Translations under genes and position numbers: made by a program
Notes under the pieces: generated by a model
Told to the model about the DNA's origin: nothing
The model's input: the letters and a program-made list of their open reading frames with translations, nothing else
The model's database searches: none
Shown here: positions 1-6,847 of the stretch, one piece after another
Numbering within the stretch: the stretch's first letter is position 1
Layout of the letters: each line of letters begins with the position of its first letter
Source: DAISJI01 sp964559835
Lineage (GTDB): Bacteria; Acidobacteriota; Terriglobia; Terriglobales; Acidobacteriaceae
Reading direction: 5' to 3'
DNA: 16,918 bases
NCBI GenBank assembly: GCA_964559835.1
Contig: CAZLJE010000059.1
Coordinates: 1 to 16,918, forward strand

Positions 1-160
<160 letters not shown>

Positions 161-171
161 ACCTGATGGAA

Positions 172-191
172 CCTCATCCCGAAGGATGAGG
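172..191 (-). other. Leader hairpin with UUCG tetraloop just upstream of 16S
   Basis: A perfect 8-bp stem (CCTCATCC/GGATGAGG) closes a TTCG loop when read on the minus strand, giving the very stable C(UUCG)G tetraloop. It ends about 12 nt before the 16S gene. A helix here could separate the leader from mature 16S or assist folding and processing. That role is inference; the palindrome itself is directly visible. Confidence 0.7.
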
Positions 192-258
192 AAGAAATTG
201 CGAGATTCGCTCGATCTTGAACCGAGCACCATTCACTCGCGACTGGCACGTTCAACCT

Positions 259-271
259 GTTGTCAAAGACC
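259..271 (-). promoter_or_regulatory. boxA antitermination element of the rRNA leader
   Basis: The minus strand reads GGTCTTTGACAAC, close to the boxA consensus (TGCTCTTTAACA). It lies about 100 nt upstream of 16S and about 80 nt downstream of the predicted start of transcription. BoxA recruits the NusB/NusE antitermination complex so that the untranslated rRNA transcript resists Rho. The match and the position both fit; no binding evidence is available. Confidence 0.75.
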
Positions 272-356
272 TCTTCGCTGGTCCGCCTGAGCGGGGCGAT
301 TCGGTTGACCTCGGCCGCGCCACTAGTGCGCTTCCGACTGTCCTCGAAACCTTTCA

Positions 357-385
357 AACATACCGTGATTGCGGAGCACTGTCAA
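357..385 (-). promoter_or_regulatory. Sigma70-type promoter (P2) of the rRNA operon
   Basis: On the minus strand a perfect -35 TTGACA (380-385) is separated by exactly 17 bp from a -10 TATGTT (357-362). Transcription should start near 349-350, giving a leader of about 190 nt before 16S with boxA inside it. The stretch just upstream (386-410) is relatively A/T-rich, as for an UP element. It is the best-matching promoter in the window and sits where a ribosomal promoter should. Confidence 0.85.
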
Positions 386-466
386 CCGGCATTAACAAAC
401 ATTCGATCTCTGCTTCCATCGAATCAGCCGGAGCGCACTTCTTACGCGATACGATATGAACCCCCT

Positions 467-703
467 GCGGCTGTGCTGCTTACAGCGCAAAACGCCGCGA
501 GAGTTTTTCAATAAATCTAAAGATCTTTTGGAGGTCTTACGACCCTTCCCGGCTCTATGGCCCGGAATGGACGCCCCATCGGGGCGAATTAGGATGGCTT
601 CCTATTTAGATGCCGAACCGCACTGAAGAATTCAACTCGTTTCGGCCTTACCTGCTGGTCGCCGTAGCCATTGCTCCGGCTGCCTTCCCAGCGTGACTGA
701 CGC
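467..703 (-). ncRNA. Candidate structured RNA in the distal rRNA leader (unidentified)
   Basis: This stretch has no credible protein gene but is packed with short inverted repeats. They lie at 691-703 (GCGT/ACGC), 661-680 (GCCG-AGC/GCT-CGGC), 612-646 (GCCGAA/TTCGGC), 591-603 (AGGA/TCCT), 572-586 (CGCCCC/GGGGCG), 533-544 (GGTC-GTAA-GACC, a GNRA loop on the minus strand) and 467-498 (GCGGC/GCCGC around GCTG/CAGC). The GNRA loop favours the minus strand, the direction of the rRNA operon and of the promoter at 720-748. It could be an extended rRNA leader or a separate small RNA. I checked from memory for RNase P, tmRNA, SRP RNA, 6S and common riboswitch cores and did not recognise any. Confidence 0.4.
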
Positions 704-719
704 CACCTGTTCCTCAATT

Positions 720-748
720 GTTATACCACCCGTCCGACATCGACGCAA
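720..748 (-). promoter_or_regulatory. Candidate upstream promoter (P1) of the rRNA leader
   Basis: On the minus strand, TTGCGT (743-748) is followed after 17 bp by TATAAC (720-725). The -10 matches consensus at five of six positions; the -35 is weaker. It lies immediately downstream of the terminator of the preceding operon, as expected for a fresh promoter, and would transcribe the structured region before the main rRNA promoter. Tandem promoters are common for rRNA operons. Confidence 0.5.
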
Positions 749-761
749 GGGTTCATCTTGC

Positions 762-801
762 AAAAATCTGCGAAAAAGCGGGAGTAACCATCCTGGTTCC
801 C
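762..801 (-). terminator. Rho-independent terminator of the usp-CBS operon
   Basis: On the minus strand the stem GGGAACCA pairs with TGGTT..CCC across a short loop (780-801, with a small bulge). GCTTTTTCG and a second run of five T follow (762-779). It begins about 40 bp after the stop codon of the CBS gene and separates that operon from the rRNA operon on the same strand. Confidence 0.65.
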
Positions 802-841
802 GCACCTGTGCGTGTGCACACGTCCGCTTACCTCTTCGCCC

Positions 842-1321
842 TCAATGACTTGCGACTGCCTCCGCCTCACGTGGCCGGCCTCCGGACACGCCCCGCGGCT
901 CGCAGATGTGGGCCACGGCCGCCAGCACCTCCGCCTCCGGCAGCGCTGCGTATCGAATAATATCGGTCAACGATATGATTCCGACCACGTGCCCCGTACT
1001 GTCGACCACCGGCAGCCGCCGCACATGACGTTCGCGCATGGCATCGAGAGCGCGCACCACCGGCTCCCCGGCCGCGCAGCAAACGGCGTCACGAGTCATG
1101 CACTCGCGCACCGTGACATGGGCCGGCACTCGTCCCGCAGCCACCACGCCCATACACAGATCGCGGTCGGTGACGATGCCGGCCAACTTGCCCGTTTCCG
1201 CATCCTCCACCACAGGCAAAACGCCCATGGCCCATTGCCGCATCTGGCCCGCAGCTTCCTGGGCCGTCGCTTCCGCCGTACAGCACTTCGGTTCCAGCGT
1301 CATGATGTCCGACACGAGCAT
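842..1321 (-). CDS. Tandem CBS-domain protein
   Basis: This 159-residue protein consists of two CBS motifs, a Bateman module. CBS1 covers about residues 1-60 and ends GIVTDRD (48-54). CBS2 covers about 70-127 and ends GIISLTDI (114-121), with a short charged tail. The family binds adenosyl ligands (AMP, ATP, SAM) and often senses energy status; no catalytic domain is present, so it is a stand-alone sensor or partner. The ATG start is preceded by a strong AGGAGGG Shine-Dalgarno that overlaps the stop codon of the upstream usp gene (9-bp gap), implying one transcript and coupled translation. Stand-alone CBS proteins are often encoded with Usp proteins in stress or anaerobic regulons. The ligand cannot be inferred. 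Confidence 0.93.
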   Translation of the reverse strand: MLVSDIMTLEPKCCTAEATAQEAAGQMRQWAMGVLPVVEDAETGKLAGIVTDRDLCMGVVAAGRVPAHVTVRECMTRDAVCCAAGEPVVRALDAMRERHVRRLPVVDSTGHVVGIISLTDIIRYAALPEAEVLAAVAHICEPRGVSGGRPREAEAVASH

Positions 1322-1330
1322 TCTTCCCTC

Positions 1331-2251
1331 CTATTCACCACGGACCGTCAACACCGGGCAATGCGCACGGCACACGACCGCGTCCGCGATAGACCACGGA
1401 AAATGCGTCGCTGCCGCGCCCTTGTGGCGGACGCCGAGCACAATCATCGCCGCGTTGCGCTCCGCCGCCGCATCGACGATCGCTTCGGTTGCCACACCGT
1501 TCATGACCACGATCTCCGGCTGCACTGGAAATTTGACGTTCGCCGCGATCAATCCTTGCAGCCGCGCGCGCGCGTTTTCGGCACATTCCGCATCGAGCAT
1601 CGGCACTACCACCGCATCAATCGCCGGCGGAGCGGCCTGGATCACGTGCAACAGGGTTAGCTGCGCGCCTTCTTTCTGGACCAGTGAATAGGCGTAAGGC
1701 AGCGCGTTCAGCGAAGCGGGGGAGAAGTCGGTCGCGTAGAGCACGCGCCGAATGCCACCGGCGATCAGATCCTTCGAGGCATGTGGACCGACGGTCAGCA
1801 CCGGACACGCGGCATTGCGGAAGATCTTCTCGGCGACGGATCCCAGCAGAAGCTTGCCGATCCCCTGCCGCCCGTGTGTGCCGGTGACGATCAGGTCGAT
1901 CGCTCGGCTGGAGATCACGTCCTGCAACGTCTCCCAAAATTCGCCGCAACGCAGAATGGGCTCGTGCACGACATCTTTGAGCACGCCTGATGCCAGGAGC
2001 GCGTCGAACTGCTCCTTCGCATGTTGCTTGCGCGGGTTGATCGCGTCCGGCCCTGGTTCGATCGGCAGCTCATAGCGGGGTTCTGCCGGGAGAACATGGG
2101 TCACGAAAATGGCCGCGGAATATCGCTTCGCCAGGGCCAGCGCGAATCGCAGCGCAGCTTCCGACGTAGTGGAGAAATCGGTTGCGAAAAGTATGTTGCG
2201 GATGGCGACCGGAGCCGCCGTCGAAGGATGAACCGTTGCTGTCGCGCCCAT
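1331..2251 (-). CDS. Universal stress protein, two fused UspA domains
   Basis: The 306-residue protein has two UspA folds, about residues 15-156 and 167-304. Each opens with a conserved beta strand plus ATDFS (23-27 and 173-177). The first domain keeps the ATP-binding signature G-2X-G-9X-G-S (G124, G127, G137, S138). In the second the equivalent glycines around G273-H276 are degenerate, so only the N-terminal half is predicted to bind nucleotide. Tandem Usp proteins of about 300 residues are common in soil bacteria and act in the cytoplasm in stress survival, often under hypoxia. The start has a good AGGAGGG site 5 nt upstream. It is the first gene of an operon with the CBS gene, and a CRP-type palindrome lies 70 bp upstream. 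Confidence 0.95.
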   Translation of the reverse strand: MGATATVHPSTAAPVAIRNILFATDFSTTSEAALRFALALAKRYSAAIFVTHVLPAEPRYELPIEPGPDAINPRKQHAKEQFDALLASGVLKDVVHEPILRCGEFWETLQDVISSRAIDLIVTGTHGRQGIGKLLLGSVAEKIFRNAACPVLTVGPHASKDLIAGGIRRVLYATDFSPASLNALPYAYSLVQKEGAQLTLLHVIQAAPPAIDAVVVPMLDAECAENARARLQGLIAANVKFPVQPEIVVMNGVATEAIVDAAAERNAAMIVLGVRHKGAAATHFPWSIADAVVCRAHCPVLTVRGE

Positions 2252-2320
2252 GGCACCCTCCTGTTTTCGGTGACGAGAGCCGAATTCAGCTTGAGATTAC
2301 TCCGAACCGCAGCGCCGGTA

Positions 2321-2336
2321 TGTGAAGCCGCTCACA
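2321..2336. promoter_or_regulatory. CRP/FNR-family operator palindrome, TGTGA-N6-TCACA
   Basis: The sequence TGTGAAGCCGCTCACA is a perfect match to the TGTGA-N6-TCACA half-site arrangement bound by CRP-type regulators. It lies in the 191-bp divergent intergenic region, 70 bp from the usp start and 107 bp from the start at 2443. Position and symmetry would allow control of either or both genes. No regulator gene is in the window, so assignment to CRP rather than another family member is inference from the motif. Confidence 0.6.
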
Positions 2337-2442
2337 CCTCTAGAAACAATCGTTCCCAAAATGGGGCAGCAGCTTTGGCCGTGGGACACCCCTGAGTATC
2401 AACTCGCACTCTAATTTCCCATCCCCATGACGAGGAGGACTT

Positions 2443-2964
2443 ATGGCAAAAAAGGAACCGCGCGGAACGCGCGACATGAACACTGGACGAACTCAGGAGC
2501 GCGACCGCGATCGCGGGAACAATCGCCAAAGTATGAGCTCGGGCCAGGCGCGCACCGGTGAGGAGTGGCGCGAGCGGGACCGCGAGCGCAGCGGCGGCCG
2601 CGGAATGGACACGCGTCACGCCGGCGGTGGCCGCGATATGGAAGACATGTCCAACGATATGAGCCGCTACAACATGAGCGAAGAAAAAAATCGCGGTCGC
2701 AATCAGGAACGGAGCGGACGCGGCGGCGGCTCCAGCAGCGGGCGCTTCCCCCTCGACAATCTGACCTACAACGTAATCACTATCCTGCACGAGAAATCGA
2801 AGGGCCTGGAAGCATTCGACCGTTACCTTCGGGACGCACGCGGCGATGAGGTCGCCGACCTGCTTGAAGAGATACGCGAGCAGGACGAGCGCGCCGTCGA
2901 AGAATTGCAGGACCACTTGCGCCGCCTCCTCGACGAGAGCGGCAGGGGCAGAAGAGTGGCGTAA
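2443..2964 (+). CDS. Hypothetical RG-rich protein with C-terminal helical domain
   Basis: I do not recognise a named family for this 173-residue protein. Residues 1-100 are low-complexity, highly charged and rich in Arg, Gly, Asp, Glu and Met, so probably disordered; RG-type segments can bind nucleic acid. Residues about 104-170 read as two or three amphipathic helices, with NLTYNVITILHEKSKGL and a coiled-coil-like stretch rich in E/R/L (VADLLEEIREQ onward). There is no signal peptide or membrane segment. The ATG follows a strong GAGGAGG. It is transcribed divergently from the usp operon across the CRP-type site, suggesting a stress role (inference). It converges on the metal transporter gene, with a heptamer hairpin beginning 3 bp after its stop. 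Confidence 0.8.
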   Translation: MAKKEPRGTRDMNTGRTQERDRDRGNNRQSMSSGQARTGEEWRERDRERSGGRGMDTRHAGGGRDMEDMSNDMSRYNMSEEKNRGRNQERSGRGGGSSSGRFPLDNLTYNVITILHEKSKGLEAFDRYLRDARGDEVADLLEEIREQDERAVEELQDHLRRLLDESGRGRRVA

Positions 2965-2967
2965 AAA

Positions 2968-3098
2968 CCGGCTTCCGGCTCCCGGCTTTCGGCTTTCGGT
3001 GTCATGAGTCTCACGCACACGTCGGGCGAGCGGTTTCACAATTCCGTGAATGTCTGTTTGTTTGCCGAGAGCCGGCCGCCGAAAGCCGAGAGCCGGTT
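2968..3098. repeat. Heptamer-built inverted repeat A between convergent genes
   Basis: The left arm (2968-3002) is five consecutive 7-mers: CCGGCTT, CCGGCTC, CCGGCTT, TCGGCTT, TCGGTGT. The right arm (3064-3098) is five 7-mers of the complement type: GCCGAGA, GCCGGCC, GCCGAAA, GCCGAGA, GCCGGTT. The arms are separated by 61 bp and can form a long imperfect hairpin. The left arm begins 3 bp after one stop codon; the right arm abuts the other gene's stop at 3099. It may serve as a bidirectional terminator or an mRNA 3'-end stabiliser (inference). Confidence 0.85.
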
Positions 3099-4403
3099 TT
3101 ACGGATGTATCTTCCACCACAGCAGCAGGCCGGTGACGCTCACCAGGGCGCCCACGGCGGCGCCGATCCAGAAATTCTGCGCTCGCGTGTTGGTCGTGTG
3201 CACGATGCGGCGGTCGTTCGACAGTAAGAGAATGAAGATCAGGATCGGGACGGTAAGCAATCCGGCGAGCACCTGCGACCAGAACAGGGCCTTCACCGGA
3301 TTGATCGGCATGTAGTTCGAGATCGCCGCCGCCGCGATGGCAACCGAGATCAGCACGTAGAACCGTTTTGCCTCCCACGGATGGCGGCTCAACCCTGTCT
3401 CCCACCCCATCGCTTCCGAAATGCTGTAGCACATGGAGGCGACCAGTACCGGCAGTGCAACTCCGCCCGCGCCGATGATGCCGACCGCAAAGAGCAGTCG
3501 TCCGTACTCTCCGGCGGCGGGCTTTAAGGCATCGGCAGCCTGCGCGGCGGTCATGTCGATGGCGTTCGGCAGGTGCAATACCGAAGCCGCCGCCACGATC
3601 ACGCAGTACGCGAGCAGCGTCGTCACGAAAGTTCCCGCGTGACCTTCGGCTTCGTGCGGTGATTCGCCCCCACTCTCTGCCTGCTCGCCACGTGTACTGG
3701 TCTGCCATACGAGCACGTACGGTGTCAGCAGTGACCCGAGCAGTCCGACGATGGTCGTGGCGTAGTCCGCGCTGCGCGGCACGTGCGGCACGAGCGTTCC
3801 CATCATGACCGCCGTCGGCGAAGGCGCTGCCACGATCGCCGCCACAACGTAGACGAACAGCGGCAGCGACAGCCAGATCAGCACGCGCGTTACGCGGTGA
3901 TAATCGCGGAAGATCAGCACGTACCAGATGCTGAACGCGACCGCCGCGGCAAAATACGTTCGCGGGATGTTGAGGATGATCGAAAAGCCTTCCGACACCG
4001 CCATCAGGTCGGCGGCGATCATGGCCATGTTGATCGCGATCACCACCAGGGCACATGCGACCGCCACACGCTTTCCGTACGTGTGGCGCAGCAAGTGCAC
4101 CAGGCCGCGCCGCGTCTCCCAACCCAATCGCCCGCTGACCGAGAACACGGAAATCAGGAACGGGATGCACAGGAGGACGACCCAGAGCAGCGAGAAGCCG
4201 TACGCAGCGCCGGCTACCGTGGCGGCGATCACCAACGACGGGTCCACGTCGGCAGCTCCCGTGACAAACCCGGGGCCAAGCCGCCGGAGCGTGTTCCGCC
4301 AGCCGCGCGCCGGCGGCTCTGCCGAGGGAGGACGCCCGCCCGGCCAATGGATAATCCGGCCCCGCTCCGCGGGTGTGCCCTTACGGGATCTTTGGGAGTC
4401 CAC
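3099..4403 (-). CDS. Nramp-related divalent metal transporter
   Basis: This 434-residue integral membrane protein has about eleven hydrophobic segments after a polar N-terminus of about 40 residues. GPGFVTGAADVDPS (43-56) aligns with the Nramp TM1 metal site and SLLTPYVLVW (224-233) with TM6. Canonical Mn/Fe Nramp proteins have DPGN and a TM6 MPH; here these are DPSL (54-57) and TPY (227-229). The methionine that selects transition metals is therefore absent. That places it in the divergent Nramp-like branch, with substrate uncertain (possibly Mg or another hard cation rather than Mn/Fe). The start is GTG, inside the end of the upstream gene (23-bp overlap) and without a clear Shine-Dalgarno, so translation is probably coupled. 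There is no in-frame ATG before TM1. Confidence 0.88.
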   Translation of the reverse strand: MDSQRSRKGTPAERGRIIHWPGGRPPSAEPPARGWRNTLRRLGPGFVTGAADVDPSLVIAATVAGAAYGFSLLWVVLLCIPFLISVFSVSGRLGWETRRGLVHLLRHTYGKRVAVACALVVIAINMAMIAADLMAVSEGFSIILNIPRTYFAAAVAFSIWYVLIFRDYHRVTRVLIWLSLPLFVYVVAAIVAAPSPTAVMMGTLVPHVPRSADYATTIVGLLGSLLTPYVLVWQTSTRGEQAESGGESPHEAEGHAGTFVTTLLAYCVIVAAASVLHLPNAIDMTAAQAADALKPAAGEYGRLLFAVGIIGAGGVALPVLVASMCYSISEAMGWETGLSRHPWEAKRFYVLISVAIAAAAISNYMPINPVKALFWSQVLAGLLTVPILIFILLLSNDRRIVHTTNTRAQNFWIGAAVGALVSVTGLLLWWKIHP

Positions 4404-4749
4404 GATGGAGATCGTTCTCGATCTTGCGTTCGTGCCAGAGACGCAGGGGTTTGGTGTAGGTGATGATGCCGAAGGCGGCGATCGCCGCTACCAGCAGTCC
4501 GCTGCTGATGCCGAGGAACACATGCGATGCCTGCGTATCGTGAGCGATTCGCGACAACTCGTCCGCATTCTGTGGCACCAGTATCAACGACGCGGCCAGC
4601 GCAAGCATCCCCATGCCGGCCAGGAGGCCGGTCACGTTCTTTGCCCAGCGCCCCTTGGCGTAATACTCGGCAAACAGCGTGAATCCGTAGAAAATGAGGC
4701 CCGCGATGAGTAGAAAGTTCGCGGTGACACCCAGGGATATTTCCGTCAT
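4381..4749 (-). CDS. Small membrane protein of unknown function
   Basis: The 122-residue protein has three hydrophobic segments, about residues 8-28, 38-58 and 76-98. A basic tail (residues 99-122) is probably cytoplasmic. No family is recognised. It lies directly upstream of the Nramp-like transporter on the same strand, and its last eight codons overlap the transporter's GTG start. The two are therefore almost certainly co-transcribed and may work together, for example as an accessory subunit; that is inference from overlap alone. The ATG has only a weak GAG upstream. An alternative reading as an unrelated leader gene cannot be excluded. Confidence 0.75.
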   Translation of the reverse strand: MTEISLGVTANFLLIAGLIFYGFTLFAEYYAKGRWAKNVTGLLAGMGMLALAASLILVPQNADELSRIAHDTQASHVFLGISSGLLVAAIAAFGIITYTKPLRLWHERKIENDLHRGLPKIP

Positions 4750-4849
4750 CTCGGAATCAGACGCCGGTGAGCGGCAGCAGGTTGGAATCCAGAGTAGATG
4801 GTTTCTACCTTAACCCGCTTTTCATCTGCCGCCCCCGCCTTTGATTCAG

Positions 4850-4951
4850 TAGTGCGGTAGGTCGTAAGTCGTACAGCGTAGGTCGGAACGGTGCGGAAGC
4901 CTTCTTCCGATATTTCTAACTTCCGACCTACGACCTACCACCTACGACCTA
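4850..4951. repeat. Heptamer-built inverted repeat B downstream of uppS
   Basis: The left arm (about 4850-4885) contains the 7-mers TAGGTCG, TAAGTCG, TACAGCG, TAGGTCG (4858-4885), preceded by a degenerate TAGTGCG. The right arm (4924-4951) is CGACCTA, CGACCTA, CCACCTA, CGACCTA. The spacer is 38 bp. The repeat starts 19 bp after the uppS stop and lies upstream of the small membrane protein gene at 4749. It fills the only sizeable part of the 4750-4970 gap; nothing else is recognisable in that gap except the unassigned promoter of the 4749 gene. Confidence 0.85.
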
Positions 4952-4970
4952 CGTTATCTTGGCGGCAAAG

Positions 4971-5753
4971 CTAATCGAGCCAGCGCTGCGCCGGCCCCAA
5001 CTCCGGGTGGCTGACCAGCACCGGCACGGGCTTGTCCTTCGCGGCGCCGAAACGACGGTCGCGCCGTTGGAATTCCGCGACGGCCGCCGCCAGGTCCGCG
5101 CCGTCGAACTCCGGCCACATCCTCGGCGTGAAGACGAATTCCGCGTAGGCCGCCTCCCACAGCAGAAAGTCGCTGATGCGCTGCTCGCCGCCCGTGCGGA
5201 TGAGCAGGTCGAGATCGGGCGCCGAGTCGGCACACGTCGCCACCGCGAGTTCCCGCTGAAAATCTTCGCTTGTAAGCGGACTTACCGGCTCGCCGCTCAG
5301 CGCGGCGCCGGCGTACCGCATCGCCGCCAGCGACGCCGCATTCACGATGGCTTCGCGCGCGGAATAATCCACCGCCAGGCGCAGCAGCAGGCGCTCGCCT
5401 CCGGCGGTGGCGCGCTCCGCGATCTCGATCTCGCGCACCAGGGACTTGTTCAGCCGGTCACGCCGGCCGATCGCGCGCAGCTTCACGCCCTTTTCCGCCA
5501 GTTCCGCGACTTCCTTCTGCAGGTACTCGGAGAAGAGCTGCATCAGGGCCGTGACCTCCGGCCGCGGACGCTTCCAGTTGTCGGTGGAAAAGGCATAAAG
5601 CGTGAGCGTGCCGATGCCCAGGTCGGGCGCCGCTTCCACTACCTTGCGCACCGTGTTCGCGCCCGCCCGATGCCCTGCCACACGCTTCCATCCGCGCGCG
5701 TTCGCCCAACGTCCGTTGCCGTCCATGATGATGCCGACATGAATTCCGCTCAC
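4971..5753 (-). CDS. uppS: Undecaprenyl diphosphate synthase (isoprenyl transferase)
   Basis: This cis-prenyltransferase condenses isopentenyl diphosphate units onto farnesyl diphosphate to make C55-PP, the lipid carrier for peptidoglycan and other surface polymers. Signatures: HVGIIMDGNGRWA (residues 5-17, catalytic Asp11), GHRAG, FSTDNWKRP, and C-terminal RTGGEQRISDFLLWEAAYAEF-type motif with the diphosphate-binding arginines. I chose the GTG at 5751-5753 (260 residues) because AGGAG lies 5 nt upstream and the usual N-terminus is MxxxHVAIIMDGN. The longer frame from 5801 adds residues that match nothing in the family and lacks a ribosome site. The usual partner cdsA is not downstream; the gene instead sits 61 bp below a regulator gene on the same strand. 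Confidence 0.95.
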   Translation of the reverse strand: MSGIHVGIIMDGNGRWANARGWKRVAGHRAGANTVRKVVEAAPDLGIGTLTLYAFSTDNWKRPRPEVTALMQLFSEYLQKEVAELAEKGVKLRAIGRRDRLNKSLVREIEIAERATAGGERLLLRLAVDYSAREAIVNAASLAAMRYAGAALSGEPVSPLTSEDFQRELAVATCADSAPDLDLLIRTGGEQRISDFLLWEAAYAEFVFTPRMWPEFDGADLAAAVAEFQRRDRRFGAAKDKPVPVLVSHPELGPAQRWLD

Positions 5754-5783
5754 ATGCACTCCTGTTGCAACTAATGTGAAGTC

Positions 5784-5798
5784 CTTTGTACTACAAAG
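5784..5798. promoter_or_regulatory. Perfect 15-bp palindrome (candidate operator) upstream of uppS
   Basis: CTTTGTA-C-TACAAAG is a perfect inverted repeat, 30 bp upstream of the uppS GTG and 16 bp downstream of the winged-helix regulator gene. Its half-site (GTACTA/TACAAAG) resembles the GTACTTT/AAAGTACAA arms in the divergent region at 6836-6872. A natural guess is that the neighbouring regulator binds both. The palindrome is observed; the regulator assignment is inference. Confidence 0.5.
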
Positions 5799-5814
5799 CA
5801 CGAAGGCAAAAAAA

Positions 5815-6192
5815 TTATCCTCGCGTCCTGCGAATGATCTCTTCCATCCGGTCCAGGTACCGCTGCAGCGAGCGCCGTCCCGCAGCGCTCAGCCGGTAAT
5901 CGGTCTTCGGCATCCGGCCTTCGAAATGCTTGTCGCACTCCACGTATCCGGCTTCCTCCAGTTTGCGCGCGTGCACGCTGAGGTTGCCGTCGGTCGTTTG
6001 CAGAAGGCCCTTCAATTCGTTGAAGCTGAGCCGATCGTTCACCGCCAGCGCGCTGACGATGCCCAGCCGGATCCGCTCATGGATGATCGGATCCAGTTCC
6101 TGGATCGGACGCTCCAGGCGTTCGGTGCGGGATCGGCTGCGCGCTTCCGCTGGTTGCGTCTGCTGCTCTCGACTTTTTCTTGCTCTATCCAC
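5815..6192 (-). CDS. Winged-helix transcriptional regulator (HTH_34/MarR-like)
   Basis: The 125-residue cytoplasmic protein has a basic, Arg/Gln-rich N-terminus (1-28). A single winged-helix domain follows, about residues 35-112: IHERIRLGIVSAL, a recognition helix in TTDGNLSVHARKLEEAGYV, and a wing in GRMPKTDYRLSAAGRRSL. This matches the winged-helix family in which the DNA-binding domain makes up almost the whole protein. The GTG start overlaps the last 8 bp of the upstream membrane-protein gene (GTGGATAG), with an AGGAAG ribosome site inside that gene, so the pair is translationally coupled. Regulator/membrane-protein pairs of this type are frequent in Acidobacteriota, to my recollection. 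Palindromes at 5784-5798 and 6836-6872 are candidate binding sites. The effector is unknown. Confidence 0.88.
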   Translation of the reverse strand: MDRARKSREQQTQPAEARSRSRTERLERPIQELDPIIHERIRLGIVSALAVNDRLSFNELKGLLQTTDGNLSVHARKLEEAGYVECDKHFEGRMPKTDYRLSAAGRRSLQRYLDRMEEIIRRTRG

Positions 6193-6808
6193 CGAACTTC
6201 CTCGCGATCATCCATCCGAATATCAGGTGCAGACCGCAGAACGACGCGATCATGAACCAGTTCGTCCACGCCACCGGGGCCAGCAGCGCCAGCGCGCCCA
6301 TACCCATGAAGCAGAATCCCATCGCCGGCACGATCCGCACCGAGAACGCCCCGCCGCTCACCACACCGGTGCCGTACAAAAGCATCCACATGCCGGGGAT
6401 GGTCCGCACCGCGCCTGCGCGGTACAACACCATCGTCAGCAGCGCGCCGACTGCGAGCGGCGGCAGGAAATTCAACAGGAACTTGCGGCCGGCGCCCGTG
6501 AACAGCGGCACTCGCGCCCGCTCAGCCTTGCGGTACATGCACACCATCGCCGCCGAGAGTGCGATCGCCGCCGCCACCAGCCACGTTACGCACCAGCGAT
6601 CGAACGCAGGCTGATGCCACGCGACGGCTGCGGCTATGGCGGCGATCCCCGCCATCGACACCATTCCCCAACCGGGCACCGCGGTGAACGCCGTCGAATT
6701 CTCCAGCGTCTGCCGGATGAAACGCAGGTCGTCGAGCGCAGTACCGTGCTCAACCGGCGCCACTTTGGTCCGAATCCGGGGAGCGCGACATTTCCGAGCT
6801 TGGGGCAT
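6185..6808 (-). CDS. Membrane protein paired with winged-helix regulator
   Basis: The 207-residue protein has about six hydrophobic segments. A polar N-terminus contains LDDLRFIRQTLENS (25-38), followed by a first membrane segment near 47-65; the rest are distributed to residue 203. No catalytic motif is recognised. The gene overlaps the regulator gene by 8 bp, so the two form an operon. This arrangement suggests a sensor or a target whose level is controlled by the regulator (inference). The ATG at 6808 has a poor ribosome site and lies close to the predicted promoter, so a short or leaderless mRNA is possible; no better in-frame start precedes the conserved LRFIRQTLENS segment. Confidence 0.82.
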   Translation of the reverse strand: MPQARKCRAPRIRTKVAPVEHGTALDDLRFIRQTLENSTAFTAVPGWGMVSMAGIAAIAAAVAWHQPAFDRWCVTWLVAAAIALSAAMVCMYRKAERARVPLFTGAGRKFLLNFLPPLAVGALLTMVLYRAGAVRTIPGMWMLLYGTGVVSGGAFSVRIVPAMGFCFMGMGALALLAPVAWTNWFMIASFCGLHLIFGWMIARKFGG

Positions 6809-6819
6809 AATCAGCTTGG

Positions 6820-6847
6820 ATTATGAATCAGGATTATAGGTTGTCAA
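6820..6847 (-). promoter_or_regulatory. Promoter of the membrane protein/regulator operon
   Basis: The minus strand has a perfect -35 TTGACA (6842-6847), then 16 bp, then CATAAT (6820-6825, five of six matches). With this placement transcription would begin only a few bases before the ATG at 6808. A perfect TATAAT also occurs at 6833-6838 but lacks a good -35. The -35 is immersed in the inverted repeat at 6836-6872, so a bound repressor would block polymerase. Confidence 0.55.

Noticed and set aside
467..703. Known structured RNA (RNase P, tmRNA, SRP, 6S, cobalamin or TPP riboswitch)
   Set aside because: Conserved core sequences of these RNAs could not be found on either strand; kept as an unidentified structured region.
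718..1660. Plus-strand open frames opposite the CBS and usp genes
   Set aside because: Mirror frames of two well-supported minus-strand genes with strong ribosome sites.
2332..4347. A 671-residue open frame on the minus strand
   Set aside because: It is out of phase with the clear Nramp protein and also crosses the antisense of the 2443-2964 gene; its composition (Arg/Gly/His-rich) is typical of a shadow frame in GC-rich DNA.
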